A stretch of 64,000 bases of DNA from Acidobacteriota bacterium. GTDB lineage: Bacteria > Acidobacteriota > Thermoanaerobaculia > Gp7-AA8. The position numbers and the translations under genes are program-made. The stretch is taken from NCBI GenBank assembly GCA_019244185.1, contig JAFATB010000019.1, forward strand, positions 1 to 64,000. Direction: 5' to 3'. Shown here one piece after another: positions 1 to 8,802 of this stretch (its first letter is position 1; each line of letters begins with the position of its first letter). Under the pieces are notes generated by a model. That model was not told the origin of the DNA, did not search any database, and was given only the letters and a program-made list of their open reading frames with translations.

Positions 1-568
1 TCGTCATGAAGATGGTCAGCCCTTCGCGTCGCCGGAGGTCGTTCAGGTAGGTCCAGATGTGGCGCCGCGTCTGGGGGTCCAATCCGAGCGTGGGCTCGTC
101 CAGGAACAGGATCTGCGGGTGGTGCAGGATGCCGCGGGCGATCTCCAGCCGCCGCCGCATGCCTCCTGAATACGTGAGAACGAGCGAGCCGGCACGATCG
201 CTGAGCTCGACCATTTCGAGTACCTGCGGGATCCGCTCCTTCTGGAGCTTTGTCGGCATGTCATAGATGTAGGCGTGCAGCCGCAGGTTCTCGCGGCCGC
301 TCAGCTGGCTGTCGAGTGACGGGTCCTGGAAAACAAGTCCGATCCTTGCGCGCACGCGATCCGCTTCGCGTGCGACGTCAAATCCCGCGACCCGCGCAGT
401 ACCTGATGTCGGACGCAGTAGCGTGCAGAGCATGCTGATAGTCGTCGATTTCCCGGCGCCGTTCGGGCCGAGGAAGCCGAAGATCTCGCCGGCGTTGGCG
501 CGGAGCGAGAGACGATCGACGGCCACGAAGTCGCCGTACTTTTTCGTCAGGTTGGCGATGTCGATCAT
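1..568 (-). CDS. ABC transporter ATP-binding protein (C-terminus cut by window edge)
   Basis: This is the ATPase subunit of an ABC exporter of the DrrA/CcmA-like class. The visible 189 residues begin MIDIANLTKKYGDFVAVD. They hold Walker A GPNGAGKS at about residues 34-41, the Q-loop near residue 81, the signature YSGGM at about 133-137 and Walker B ILFLDEP at about 153-159. The reading frame runs off the left edge at the switch-histidine region (LTIFMT). It is divergent from the ECF sigma factor, with a 61-bp gap. The substrate is unknown because the permease lies outside the window. No alternative start fits better, since ATG at 568 opens directly on the family N-terminus. Confidence 0.93.
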   Translation of the reverse strand, partial: MIDIANLTKKYGDFVAVDRLSLRANAGEIFGFLGPNGAGKSTTISMLCTLLRPTSGTARVAGFDVAREADRVRARIGLVFQDPSLDSQLSGRENLRLHAYIYDMPTKLQKERIPQVLEMVELSDRAGSLVLTYSGGMRRRLEIARGILHHPQILFLDEPTLGLDPQTRRHIWTYLNDLRRREGLTIFMT

Positions 569-629
569 CGGGCCGAGGGTATCATCGCCCCGTTGCGGCA
601 ACCTTCATCGACCAAAACCGTAAGTACGC

Positions 630-1220
630 ATGGCAGAACGTGAGCAGCTCGATGACCGCACCCTCGTGGAGCGGATCCTCGGCGGCGACCGGGATCTGTT
701 CGGCGTGCTGGTGGCGCGGTACGAAAAACGCGTCGTCAACTACGTGTATCGGATCACGCACCGCTACGAAGAAGCGCACGACCTGACGCAGGAAATCTTC
801 GTGAAGGTGTATCTCGCACTCGACCGCTACGACCCGAAGTACCAGTTCTCGACGTGGCTCTTCCGGATCGCGCAGAACAGCGCCATCGACGCGCTGCGCA
901 AGAAGTCCATCGCCGAGGTGCCGCTGGCGCGTCAGGTAAGCGAGGAGGAGAACGGCAACAAGGAACGCGAGTTCGCCGACGACGGCGTCTCGCCGTATCG
1001 CGCGCTCAAGAACAAGCAGCTCAGCGCCGCCATCGACGACGCGGTGCTCAAGCTGCCGCCGGACTACCGCGAGCTCATCCAGCTCCGCCACTTCGCGGAG
1101 CTCTCGTACGAGGAGATCGCGTCGATGAAGAAGTTGCCCCTCGGCACGGTGAAGAACAAACTGTTCCGAGCGCGGAATTTGCTGAAGGAAGCGCTCGGCT
1201 CGTACGTGGAACCCTTATGA
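630..1220 (+). CDS. ECF-subfamily RNA polymerase sigma-70 factor (RpoE-like)
   Basis: This 196-residue alternative sigma factor directs RNA polymerase to a dedicated regulon. Region 2 is visible at about residues 20-90, with the conserved DLTQEIFVKVY and FSTWLFRIAQN segments. Region 4 (about 130-190) carries the helix-turn-helix LSYEEIASMKKLPLGTVKNK. The length is typical of the ECF family. The start at 630 is the first ATG before region 2. Its TGA stop overlaps the ATG of the next gene, which encodes a zinc-type anti-sigma candidate, so the two are translationally coupled. Which stress it senses cannot be read from the sequence. Confidence 0.95.
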   Translation: MAEREQLDDRTLVERILGGDRDLFGVLVARYEKRVVNYVYRITHRYEEAHDLTQEIFVKVYLALDRYDPKYQFSTWLFRIAQNSAIDALRKKSIAEVPLARQVSEEENGNKEREFADDGVSPYRALKNKQLSAAIDDAVLKLPPDYRELIQLRHFAELSYEEIASMKKLPLGTVKNKLFRARNLLKEALGSYVEPL

Positions 1221-1651
1221 CCTGCGACGATTACCTGCTGGAGCCGGAAGAGCACGCGGCGCATCTCGCGACCTGCGTGACCTGCCGCGAGCTCGAGGCG
1301 GCCATTCGCGGCGACTTCGACGAGATCGACGCACCGCGCGCGATGAACGTCGACGCGCTGCCGCTCGCACCGTGGGAAGGCGCGTCGCATCGCACCTGGC
1401 CGCTCGTCATCGCGGGACTCGTGGCCGTGCTCGCGCTCTCGGTCGGACTCACCGTCGCCGCGGGCATGTCGTCGATGCACGGCCTCACGTCGATGGTCTA
1501 CTCGACCGTGCCGCCCGTCGAAGGTCTCGTGAAGCTGTTCCAGCACACCGGCCAGGCACTCGGCGCGCCGATGGTCGGCGTGCTGTTCGTCGTGGTGAAT
1601 ACCGTGCTCGTTCTCCTGCTGCGGCGGGCGCCGAAGGGGATCGATGCTTAA
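1217..1651 (+). CDS. Putative zinc-binding transmembrane anti-sigma factor
   Basis: This 144-residue protein probably holds the upstream ECF sigma factor inactive at the membrane. The N-terminal cytoplasmic part contains HAAHLATCVTC, an H-x3-C-x2-C arrangement typical of zinc-type anti-sigma domains (residues about 17-23). Two hydrophobic segments follow, at about residues 63-85 and 115-137. The gene starts by an ATGA overlap with the sigma gene, the usual arrangement for a sigma/anti-sigma pair. The function is inferred from motif plus position; the sequence outside the zinc motif is not distinctive. Confidence 0.8.
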   Translation: MTCDDYLLEPEEHAAHLATCVTCRELEAAIRGDFDEIDAPRAMNVDALPLAPWEGASHRTWPLVIAGLVAVLALSVGLTVAAGMSSMHGLTSMVYSTVPPVEGLVKLFQHTGQALGAPMVGVLFVVVNTVLVLLLRRAPKGIDA

Positions 1652-2543
1652 GTTCTCGCGCCTGCTGGTGCCGCTCACGACGATCGCCGCGATGGTCGCG
1701 CTGGCGATGATTCTCCTGCCGACCGGCGCGACCGGCGCCGAGCGCGCGCCTTCGCCGCAAGCACGCTCGTACGTCTTCGGACACGACGTCACGATCTCCG
1801 AGCCGATGCAGGGCACCGTGCAGGTGTACGGCGGAAGCGTCATCGTGGCGAATCTCATCGCCGGCGATCTGCTCGTCGTCGGTGGAAGCGTGAAGTTCAC
1901 CGGCAACGGCCGCGTGAAGGGCAATCTCATCTACACCGGCGGCAACGTCACCGACGCGGAGAACCGCGTCGACGGCCACGTCTATCCGCTCGCATCGCTC
2001 GAAGGCGCCGCGGCGTCGATGACGAAGAACGCGATCGTCGCGTCGCTGCTGCTCGTGTGGCTCGTCGTCGCGATCGTGGTGACGCTGATGAGCGGCCGCG
2101 AGATCCGCCTGTCCTCCGTCGAAGTCCGCACGAGCGCACTGCATTGCTTCGTCCTCGGCCTCGTCGCGCTGACGAGCTTCGTCCTCACCGCGATCGCGTT
2201 CAGCTATCTGATCCCGTACGTCATCGGCATTCCCCTCCTCGCCGCACTCGCGGTCTTCGCGATCCTGACGAAGGTCTATGGCATGATCGCCGTCTTCCAC
2301 GCGATCGGTACGCTCCTCGCCGGTTCGCGGTCCCGCGCGCAATTCGCGAAACGCACGTGGCTCCGCGGCGACCTCGCCATGGTCGTGATCGGCGTCCTCC
2401 TCCTCGGCGCGATCCGCCTCATCCCCGCCATCGGCACGATCGCCTGGGGCATGGCCTCAATCTTCGGCGTCGGCACCGCCCTCGCGACGAAGTTCGGCCG
2501 CCGCGAGCCATGGTTCCTGGCGTGGCGGCCGGCTGAGGCATAG
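1644..2543 (+). CDS. Membrane protein with bactofilin-like polymer-forming repeat domain
   Basis: The protein has 299 residues. A signal-like hydrophobic segment (about 5-28) is followed by a short right-handed beta-helix-like stretch (about 45-110) of the kind seen in polymer-forming or bactofilin-like proteins, with repeated short strands such as GGSVIVANLIAGDLLVVGGS. At least four transmembrane helices occupy the C-terminal half (about 128-290). It overlaps the anti-sigma gene by 8 bp and has a GGGGA-type ribosome site, so it is the third gene of the sigma operon and possibly an envelope component whose expression that sigma controls. Its exact role is unknown. Confidence 0.78.
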   Translation: MLKFSRLLVPLTTIAAMVALAMILLPTGATGAERAPSPQARSYVFGHDVTISEPMQGTVQVYGGSVIVANLIAGDLLVVGGSVKFTGNGRVKGNLIYTGGNVTDAENRVDGHVYPLASLEGAAASMTKNAIVASLLLVWLVVAIVVTLMSGREIRLSSVEVRTSALHCFVLGLVALTSFVLTAIAFSYLIPYVIGIPLLAALAVFAILTKVYGMIAVFHAIGTLLAGSRSRAQFAKRTWLRGDLAMVVIGVLLLGAIRLIPAIGTIAWGMASIFGVGTALATKFGRREPWFLAWRPAEA

Positions 2544-2551
2544 AGCTGACC

Positions 2552-2714
2552 GACCGAGAGCGCCTCCGGCGGGGCGGCGCGGCCGCCTGCGCTAAGGGCC
2601 TAGCCGATCGACACGTGCGGCTGCCATAAACATCATTCAGAGCAGCCGCACGTGCGGATAGGCTAGGCCCTAAGCGCAGCCGGCCGCGCCGGCCCGCCGG
2701 AGGCGCTCCCGGTC
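2552..2714. repeat. Long intergenic inverted-repeat element, copy 1
   Basis: Two arms of about 72 bases face each other around a loop of roughly 20 AT-richer bases (near 2624-2645). The outer arm carries the core GCGCCTCCGGCGGG and the inner arm CTAAGGGCCTAGCC followed by CACGTGCGGCTG. The same element recurs at 14181-14356 and 62569-62718, with half a copy at 20466-20522. It fills the gap between two convergent genes and includes the first two bases of the icd stop codon. There is no T-run, so it is not a classical intrinsic terminator. Confidence 0.9.
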
Positions 2715-3948
2715 AGATATTCTCGACGATGTAGCGCGCGAACTCGCTCGTCTTCACCTTGGTCGCGCCTTCCATCTGGCGCTCGAGGTCGTAGGTCACG
2801 CGCTTCTGCTGGATCGTCTTTGCGACGCCGCGCTCGATGCCGTCGGCGGCTTCGAACCACTTCAGGTGGCGGAGGAGCATCACGCCGGAGAGGATCAGCG
2901 AGCCGGGGTTGATGACGTCCTGGTTCGCGTATTTTGGCGCCGTGCCGTGGGTGGCCTCGAAGATCGCGACCTCGTCGGATTCGTTCGAGCCGGGAGCCAT
3001 GCCGAGGCCGCCGACCTGGGCGGCGAGGGCATCGGAGAGATAGTCGCCGTTGAGGTTCGTCGTCGCGATCACCGAGTACTCGGACGGGCGGAGGAGAACC
3101 TGCTGGAACATCGAGTCGGCGATGCGGTCCTTGATCACGATCTTGCCCGCGGGCGCGGCGCCGCTGAGCTCCGACTCGGGGATCGTCACGTCGCCGAACT
3201 CCTCCTTCGCCAGTTGGTAGCCCCAGTCCTTGAAGGCGCCCTCGGTGAACTTCATGATGTTGCCCTTGTGCACCAGCGTCACGGAATCGCGCTTCGTCGC
3301 GATCGCATACTCGATCGCTTTGCGCACGAGGCGCTTCGAGCCGAATTCGGACACCGGCTTGATGCCGATCGCGGAGCCCTCGCGGATCTTGCCGGACGTG
3401 CGGCGCTCCATCGAGTTGAGGAACTCGATCACCTGATTGGCGAGGTCCGACTGCGCGGGCCATTCGATGCCCGCGTACACGTCTTCCGTGTTCTCGCGGA
3501 AGATCACCATGTCGACCTTCTGCGGCTCGCGCACGGGCGAAGGCACGCCGTCGAAGTAGCGCACCGGACGCACGCAGGCGTAAAGGTCAAGTACTTGACG
3601 AAGGGTGACGTTCAGCGAGCGGATGCCGCCGCCGACCGGCGTCGAGAGCGGTCCTTTGATCGACACGCGATAGTGCGCGAGCTGGTCGAGCGTCTCCTGC
3701 GGCAGGTACTCGCCGAACTGCGCGAACGCCTTGTCGCCGGCGAAGACCTCGTGCCAGTGGATCTTGCGCTTGCCGCCGTACACCTTCTCCACCGCGCCGT
3801 CGATGACATACCGCGTCGCGCGCCAGATGTCGGGGCCGGTGCCGTCGCCTTCGATGAAGGGAATCACCGGATCGTCGGGGACGACGAGGCGGTTGTTCTC
3901 GTAGCCGATGCGGGTGCCGGACGTGGGTTGCGCGATGCGGTTCGCCAT
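2713..3948 (-). CDS. icd: NADP-dependent isocitrate dehydrogenase
   Basis: This TCA-cycle enzyme converts isocitrate to 2-oxoglutarate with formation of NADPH. It has 411 residues, close to E. coli Icd (416). The substrate and phosphorylation loop [16 protein letters not shown] is present, with Ser111 matching the E. coli regulatory serine. The [14 protein letters not shown] segment, the [20 protein letters not shown] segment and the nucleotide-binding [12 protein letters not shown] segment are all intact. I chose ATG at 3948 ([11 protein letters not shown]) because longer readings run back into nfo. It is the last gene of a minus-strand run and ends inside inverted-repeat element 1. Confidence 0.96.
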   Translation of the reverse strand: MANRIAQPTSGTRIGYENNRLVVPDDPVIPFIEGDGTGPDIWRATRYVIDGAVEKVYGGKRKIHWHEVFAGDKAFAQFGEYLPQETLDQLAHYRVSIKGPLSTPVGGGIRSLNVTLRQVLDLYACVRPVRYFDGVPSPVREPQKVDMVIFRENTEDVYAGIEWPAQSDLANQVIEFLNSMERRTSGKIREGSAIGIKPVSEFGSKRLVRKAIEYAIATKRDSVTLVHKGNIMKFTEGAFKDWGYQLAKEEFGDVTIPESELSGAAPAGKIVIKDRIADSMFQQVLLRPSEYSVIATTNLNGDYLSDALAAQVGGLGMAPGSNESDEVAIFEATHGTAPKYANQDVINPGSLILSGVMLLRHLKWFEAADGIERGVAKTIQQKRVTYDLERQMEGATKVKTSEFARYIVENI

Positions 3949-3961
3949 ATGGCGCGCGACT

Positions 3962-4903
3962 CTACTGAAACCGCGCTTCTCGGGCAACACGCACGACGCG
4001 GCGCGGCGCGCGCACACGACGCTTCTTCGGCGCCTCGCCGATCAGCGCGCGCAACCTCGCGAGGTTCTGCTGATCGCTCACGGTCTCGATCGGCTTCGGC
4101 GTCTCGATGAGCTTCGGGATGCGCGTGAAGCGCGGGTCGTTGAGCAGGAAGCGGAACGGCTCGAGGCCGAGGTGGCCGTCGCCGATGTGCTCGTGGCGAT
4201 CGACGCGCGCGCCGAGGGGCTTTTTCGAGTCGTTGAGGTGAAACGCGCCGACGTGATCGAGACCGACGAAGCGGTCCATCTCGTCGATGGCGCGCTCGTA
4301 GCCGTCGCGCGTACGGAGCTCGTAACCGGCGGCGAAGACGTGGCAGGTATCGAAGCAGATGCCGACGCGCCGGTTGTCGTCGACGCGCGCGCGCATCTGG
4401 CCGAGCTCTTCGAACGTGCAGCCGAGGCACGTGCCTTGTCCCGCCGCGGTCTCGAGCAGCGTCACGACGCGATGGTGCGGAATCGCGGCGTGGATCTCGT
4501 CGAGCGAACGCGCGATCTGGTCGATGCCCGCATGTGCGCCGGCGCCGAGGTGTGCGCCGGGATGGAGGACGACGGCGTGGATGCCGAGGCGTTCGGCGCG
4601 ATCGAGCTCGTCGATCATGGCCGCGATCGACTTGCGCAGAACGACGGCGTCGGTCGAGGCGAGGTTGATGAGATACGACGCGTGCGTCAGGAGCGGCTGC
4701 ACGTTGCGCTGCGCGTGAAACGTCGCGCAGTCGTCATCGGTGAGCGTCTTGCCTTTCCATTGATTGCCATTCTTCGCGAAGAGCGCCGCGCAGGACGCAT
4801 CGATCGCCGACGCGCGCTCGAAGATCGTGTGCAGACCGCCGCGGGTCGAGAGGTGGGCACCGATGAGATCGCCGGGAGCATCCGGGAACGCGAAGCGGGA
4901 CAT
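3962..4903 (-). CDS. nfo: Endonuclease IV (AP endonuclease)
   Basis: This is a base-excision-repair enzyme that cuts 5' of abasic sites using a trinuclear zinc centre. It has 313 residues. Family landmarks are present: [11 protein letters not shown] at the N-terminus, [12 protein letters not shown], the LLETAAGQG segment, [34 protein letters not shown] and a [12 protein letters not shown] end that supplies metal ligands. The C-terminal 30 residues are Arg/Lys-rich and look like a nonconserved tail. The gene lies between the TonB-SH3 gene (18-bp gap) and icd (13-bp gap) on the same strand. Confidence 0.95.
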   Translation of the reverse strand: MSRFAFPDAPGDLIGAHLSTRGGLHTIFERASAIDASCAALFAKNGNQWKGKTLTDDDCATFHAQRNVQPLLTHASYLINLASTDAVVLRKSIAAMIDELDRAERLGIHAVVLHPGAHLGAGAHAGIDQIARSLDEIHAAIPHHRVVTLLETAAGQGTCLGCTFEELGQMRARVDDNRRVGICFDTCHVFAAGYELRTRDGYERAIDEMDRFVGLDHVGAFHLNDSKKPLGARVDRHEHIGDGHLGLEPFRFLLNDPRFTRIPKLIETPKPIETVSDQQNLARLRALIGEAPKKRRVRAPRRVVRVAREARFQ

Positions 4904-4921
4904 GAGACGCGTCGGAACGCG

Positions 4922-5950
4922 TCACTGCAGTCTGAAATTCACCGTCACCGTGTAGTAGACGTCGATCGGCTCGCCGCGATACGTCGCGGGGCGGAACGTC
5001 CAGCGGCTGACGGCGCGTCGCGCCTCGTCGCCGAGGCCGTATGGGAGATCGCGGATGACTTCGACGTTGTCGATCGTGCCGTCGCGGCGGACGATCCCGC
5101 GCACGACGACGGGACCTTGCACGCCCGCGCGGCGCGCGGCGGCGGGATAGCGCGGCATCACGCGCGCGAGCTCCTCCGGCTGCGTGCCGCCGGGAGGCAC
5201 GGCGCTGTAGACGCTCGCCGTGCGCTCGGCAGGCTCTTCCGGCTGCGGCGTGGGCTCGGGCTCCGCCGGCGGCGGCTCCGTCATCGCGGTATCCGCGACG
5301 GCGGGCGGCGCCTCGACTGTATCGGTGCTCGTCGCCGTCGGCGGCGGTTCGGCGCTCGAGGTCTGCACGTCGAGCTGGCGCGAGCCGGAGGCGCTGACGT
5401 CGATGGCGTCGACGTCGGCGTATGCGATCGCACCGTCTTTGTCGATCGCGTAGAAGTCGTGGTCGCGCGTGAAGACGGTGACGTTGTTGCCGTCTGCGAG
5501 CTCGCCGACGAGCGGATAGAAGATGCCGGGACCGGCGTAGAGCTGCGTGCGTTCGGTGGCGACGCCTTTGAGCGGCGGCAGTTTGCGGATCGCGGCGTAG
5601 CGCGCGACGCGACGTTGTTGTTCGGCGGCGCGCTCGAGGTTCGCGCGCTCGGCCCAGCCGGTGAGGTTGTCGCTCGTCTGCACTTTCACCCACGCGCCGC
5701 GATCTTCGACGAGCGTGAGGCGCTCGCCGCTCGTGGCGGTCGCGACGACGGGCGCGCGCGCGTGCGGCTCGGTGCGGATGCGGATGCGCATCGGCAGCAC
5801 CATGAGCGTCTCGCTCGCGGGCGCGTCTTTCGATTCCGATTTCCCGCCGCCGGTCTTGAGAAGGATGAGCGCCAGCAGCGCGAAGAAGATCACGCCGAGG
5901 AGGATCACGACGACGAGCCCGCGTCCGTGACGCGTTTGGGAGTCGGCCAT
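4922..5950 (-). CDS. TonB-like energy transducer with two SH3-type domains
   Basis: The protein has 342 residues. A single N-terminal membrane anchor (about 11-32) is followed by two bacterial SH3-like segments (about 50-105 and 130-180), a Pro/Glu/Thr-rich periplasmic spacer (about 195-255) and a C-terminal TonB domain (about 262-342, with MPRYPAAARRAGVQG and WTFRPATYRGEPI). TonB proteins pass inner-membrane energy to outer-membrane receptors. The SH3 modules suggest contact with peptidoglycan, which is inference. The ATG follows the argF stop directly. A large TonB-dependent receptor lies at 57497, but no ExbB/ExbD genes are visible here. Confidence 0.88.
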   Translation of the reverse strand: MADSQTRHGRGLVVVILLGVIFFALLALILLKTGGGKSESKDAPASETLMVLPMRIRIRTEPHARAPVVATATSGERLTLVEDRGAWVKVQTSDNLTGWAERANLERAAEQQRRVARYAAIRKLPPLKGVATERTQLYAGPGIFYPLVGELADGNNVTVFTRDHDFYAIDKDGAIAYADVDAIDVSASGSRQLDVQTSSAEPPPTATSTDTVEAPPAVADTAMTEPPPAEPEPTPQPEEPAERTASVYSAVPPGGTQPEELARVMPRYPAAARRAGVQGPVVVRGIVRRDGTIDNVEVIRDLPYGLGDEARRAVSRWTFRPATYRGEPIDVYYTVTVNFRLQ

Positions 5951-6874
5951 CTATTTCTTCATGAGCGCGTGCAGGATCGCCTTCTGGATGTGCAGCCGGT
6001 TCTCGGCTTCGTCGTAGATCACCGACTGCGCGCCGTCGATCACATCCGCGGAGACTTCCTCGCCGCGATGCGCGGGAAGGCAATGCATGAAGACGGCCTC
6101 CTTGCGGGCGAGACCCATGAAGCGCGCGTCGATCATCCACCCTTCGAAGTCGCGGCGGCGTTTCTCCGCCTCGTCTTCCTGTCCCATCGACGCCCAGACG
6201 TCGGTCTCGACGACGTCGGCGCCTTCGACGGCTTCCTCGATCGAGTGCGTGAGGATCAGCTTCGTGCCGGCGTCCTGCGCGTCCGACTGCGCCTGCGCGA
6301 TGACGCCGGGATCGGGGCCGTAGCCGGCGGGCGTGGCGACGGCGATGTCCATCCCCACTTTCGGCGCACCGAACATGAGCGAATGGGCCATGTTGTTGCC
6401 GTCGCCGACGTACGCGAGCTTGCGTCCTTTGAGCTCGCCGCCGAATTTTTCCCACGCGGTGAAGTAGTCCGTCATGGCCTGACACGGATGCGAGAGATCG
6501 GTGAGGCCGTTGATCACGGGGACGCTCGCGTATTCGGCGAGGTCGGTTACGGTCTTGTGCGCGAACGTGCGGGCCATGATGCCGTCGACGTAGCGCGCGA
6601 GCACTTTCGCGGTGTCGTAGATCGGCTCGCCGCGGCCGAGCTGGATGTCGCGCGCGGAGAGAAACAGCGCGTGGCCGCCGAGCTGGAACATGCCGGCCTC
6701 GAACGAGACGCGCGTACGCGTCGACGATTTCTCGAAGATCATCGCCAGCGTCTGTCCTTCGAGCGCGTCGCGGAACTTCTTCGGCTTCGCCTTCATCTCG
6801 GCGGCGAGCGCGAAGATTTCGAGGACTTCGGCGGCGGTGTAGTCGTGGATTTCGATGAAGTCTTTGTGGCGCAT
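5951..6874 (-). CDS. argF: Ornithine carbamoyltransferase
   Basis: This arginine-biosynthesis enzyme joins ornithine and carbamoyl phosphate to give citrulline. It has 307 residues when started at ATG 6874 (MRHKDFIEIHDY). The carbamoyl-phosphate motif SSTRTR is at about residues 49-54, with HPCQAMTD in the middle, DVWASMGQE, and FMHCLPAHRGEEV near the C-terminus. A longer reading from 6952 would run through the divergent promoter and is less likely. A TAGAAT hexamer lies 10 bases upstream of the start. The TonB-SH3 gene follows with no gap. Confidence 0.95.
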   Translation of the reverse strand: MRHKDFIEIHDYTAAEVLEIFALAAEMKAKPKKFRDALEGQTLAMIFEKSSTRTRVSFEAGMFQLGGHALFLSARDIQLGRGEPIYDTAKVLARYVDGIMARTFAHKTVTDLAEYASVPVINGLTDLSHPCQAMTDYFTAWEKFGGELKGRKLAYVGDGNNMAHSLMFGAPKVGMDIAVATPAGYGPDPGVIAQAQSDAQDAGTKLILTHSIEEAVEGADVVETDVWASMGQEDEAEKRRRDFEGWMIDARFMGLARKEAVFMHCLPAHRGEEVSADVIDGAQSVIYDEAENRLHIQKAILHALMKK

Positions 6875-6884
6875 ACGGGCGCGT

Positions 6885-6908
6885 ATTCTATGCGCGGCAG
6901 CGTATGAT
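6885..6908. promoter_or_regulatory. Divergent short-leader -10 boxes (argF / 6915 gene)
   Basis: On the minus strand TAGAAT (6885-6890) lies 10 bases before the argF ATG. On the plus strand TATGAT (6903-6908) lies 6 bases before GTG 6915. Both spacings predict transcripts with almost no leader. This is inference from position and resemblance to the -10 consensus. Confidence 0.55.
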
Positions 6909-6914
6909 CGCGCC

Positions 6915-7367
6915 GTGACCTGGCAGGTCCCGATGATCGAAGTGGCGGTCACGGTCGCGATCGCCGGTCTCGATCCCGAAGAGCACTTTCTGTATCTCGC
7001 GCCGCTGTCGGACCGGCGCGAAGGACCGGAGTCGGTCGCCGATTATCTGAACGGCCGCCGGCGCTTCTTCCCGATGATCTCCGCGGGCGTGCCGAAGATG
7101 ATCAACCGCGACGCCGTGCTGTGGCTGAAGTACGAGAAGCTGCCGGACGTCGCGGAGCTGGAAATGACGCTCATCGAGAAGCTGACGATCCTCGAGCTCG
7201 CCGACGGCTCGCGCATCGAGGGCGTGATCCCGATCGACCGGCCGCGCGAGCAGTCGCGCATCTCCGACGTCCTCAACGATCCGCGCGAGGAGTTCGTGCG
7301 CATCGACGACGAGAGCGAGACCTACTACGTGAACAAGAAGTTCATCCGGCAAGTCATCCCTCGCTGA
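6915..7367 (+). CDS. Conserved-looking hypothetical protein
   Basis: I do not recognise this protein of about 150 residues. It has no signal peptide or membrane helix and is probably cytosolic. The C-terminal half reads like a compact beta-rich domain, with LADGSRIEGVIPIDRPREQS and DESETYYVNKKFIRQVIP. The start is uncertain. GTG 6915 fits the TATGAT box 6 bases upstream, while ATG 6933 (MIEVAVTVAIAG) has a weak AGGT ribosome site. It is convergent with the metallo-beta-lactamase-fold gene, 41 bp away. Codon usage matches its neighbours, so I consider it real. Confidence 0.72.
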   Translation: MTWQVPMIEVAVTVAIAGLDPEEHFLYLAPLSDRREGPESVADYLNGRRRFFPMISAGVPKMINRDAVLWLKYEKLPDVAELEMTLIEKLTILELADGSRIEGVIPIDRPREQSRISDVLNDPREEFVRIDDESETYYVNKKFIRQVIPR

Positions 7368-7408
7368 ACTGCTGAATGAAGAACGCAGAACGCAGAATTG
7401 AGAAGCGA

Positions 7409-8161
7409 TCAGCGATCGAGCAGTGCCGCCGGTGCGCGGCCTTCTTCGACGAGCTTGATGAGATGCGCGGTGAGCTGGATCTCTGCGGCGTGCGCGAGGC
7501 GCGGATCGAGCTCGGGATAGATGCGCGCGCGCATCGCGGCGACGTTCGCGTCGCCGGCGGCGATGGCGTCGAGCACCTGGCGCTCGCGTTCGCGGCGGTG
7601 CGCGAGGTATTCGTCGATCAGCGCGACGGCGTCGTCGCGGATCGGGCCGTGCGCGGGAAAGATGCGGCGCGGAGTCCGCGCGCGGAGCGTTTCGAGCGAG
7701 CGGAGGTAGTCGCCCATGTGGCCGTCGGGCGGAAAGATCGCCGTGGTGCCGCTGCCGAGGATCGTGTCGCCGGTGAAGAGATCGCCGTCGTTTGTGAGAT
7801 AGCAGACGTGCTCGTTGGTGTGGCCGGGCGTGGCGATCACCTCGAGCGTGCCGTCGTCGAGCGCGAGCACTTCGCCGCCGTGGACGCGCGTGTCGACGAC
7901 GGAATCATCGAGCACGTTGCGCGGCGCGAGGACGCGCGCGCCGGTCGCGGCTTTCAGCGGGATCGCAGCAGGCGCGTGATCGCCGTGACGATGCGTGATG
8001 AGGATCGTGTCGAGTTGCGGCAGCGCGGCACGAATCGCGTCGATGTGCGACTCGATCGCGGGACCGGGATCGATCACGGCGCGGTCGCCGACGAGATAGG
8101 TGCGCGTGCCGTCGAGCGTGAAGGGGCCGGGATTCGGCGCGGTGAGGGAGCGGATGTTCAT
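7409..8161 (-). CDS. Metallo-beta-lactamase-fold hydrolase
   Basis: The protein has 250 residues and the MBL fold of the glyoxalase II / LACTB2 type. The metal motif THRHGDH is present (His57, His59, Asp61, His62), followed by TPGHTNEH, FTGDT and the late histidine in FPAHGPI. A C-terminal helical extension (about 195-250) is typical of LACTB2-like members. The substrate cannot be assigned. The ATG at 8161 overlaps the stop of the Nudix gene (ATGA), so the two are coupled and probably act on related small metabolites. Confidence 0.9.
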   Translation of the reverse strand: MNIRSLTAPNPGPFTLDGTRTYLVGDRAVIDPGPAIESHIDAIRAALPQLDTILITHRHGDHAPAAIPLKAATGARVLAPRNVLDDSVVDTRVHGGEVLALDDGTLEVIATPGHTNEHVCYLTNDGDLFTGDTILGSGTTAIFPPDGHMGDYLRSLETLRARTPRRIFPAHGPIRDDAVALIDEYLAHRRERERQVLDAIAAGDANVAAMRARIYPELDPRLAHAAEIQLTAHLIKLVEEGRAPAALLDR

Positions 8162-8802
8162 CGCAGGACCGGCTTGCCGTTGACGAGCACCGGCTCGATC
8201 GGCTCGATGATCGCGCTGCGGCGCGCGGCGAGCAGTGCGTCGACACTCGTGAACGTCGCGATCGCCTCGAGGTTCTTGCGCGTCGGAAAGACCAGTTGCA
8301 GGTCGCCGCGTAACGCATCGTGCGGCGCGACCCACGTGAAGTCGGTCATCTCCTCACGATCGACGCTGGCGCTCGCAGTCCGTGGAACGGCCGCGAGAAA
8401 AAAATACGTGTCGAAGCGCTTCGGCACGCCAACGGGCGTGATCCAGCGCGACGTCCAGACGAGCGCTTCGAAATCGATCGGCGCTTCGGCGATCAGCTCG
8501 CGAAATGCGATGCGTCCTTCGAGCATCGCGCGGCGTTTTTCTTCGGCATCGTGCAGTGCCGCGCCGAGCCAGAGTCCCGATTCCTCGAACGTTTCGCGCG
8601 CGGCGGTGATGCGCATCGTGGCGAGCGTGGAGCCGTCGCCGAGCTCCGCGTCCTGCGGCTCGGCGATGCCGCCGGGAAAGACCCACGCGTTCGGCATGAA
8701 CGAGCTCTTCTCGTGACGCCGCAGCAGCAGCACCTCGAGCGGCGCGTCGCGCACGACGATCGCGCTCGCGGCGGGCAGCGGCGTCACGAGCGTCCCTGCC
8801 AT
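8158..8802 (-). CDS. Nudix hydrolase (NUDT7/NUDT19-like)
   Basis: The protein has 214 residues. It probably cleaves a nucleoside-diphosphate derivative. The split Nudix box is recognisable at about residues 39-75: GGIAEPQDAEL, then an insertion, then AARETFEESGLWLG. An insertion within the box is known from the CoA-pyrophosphatase-like NUDT7/NUDT19 group. The start at 8802 (MAGTLVTPLPAASAIV) overlaps the end of moaE by 19 bp and has a GGAG-type ribosome site. A longer reading to 8886 lies wholly inside moaE and is rejected. Confidence 0.88.
   Translation of the reverse strand: MAGTLVTPLPAASAIVVRDAPLEVLLLRRHEKSSFMPNAWVFPGGIAEPQDAELGDGSTLATMRITAARETFEESGLWLGAALHDAEEKRRAMLEGRIAFRELIAEAPIDFEALVWTSRWITPVGVPKRFDTYFFLAAVPRTASASVDREEMTDFTWVAPHDALRGDLQLVFPTRKNLEAIATFTSVDALLAARRSAIIEPIEPVLVNGKPVLR

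Noticed and set aside
2552..2714. Inverted-repeat elements as simple rho-independent terminators
   Set aside because: Stems of about 70 bases with an AT-richer loop and no T-run do not fit intrinsic terminators, and the same sequence recurs at several loci.
3908..6907. A plus-strand open frame of 999 codons opposite icd, nfo, the TonB gene and argF
   Set aside because: It is a GC-rich antisense shadow rich in Arg, Ala, Val and Asp; the minus-strand genes are clear homologues of known families.
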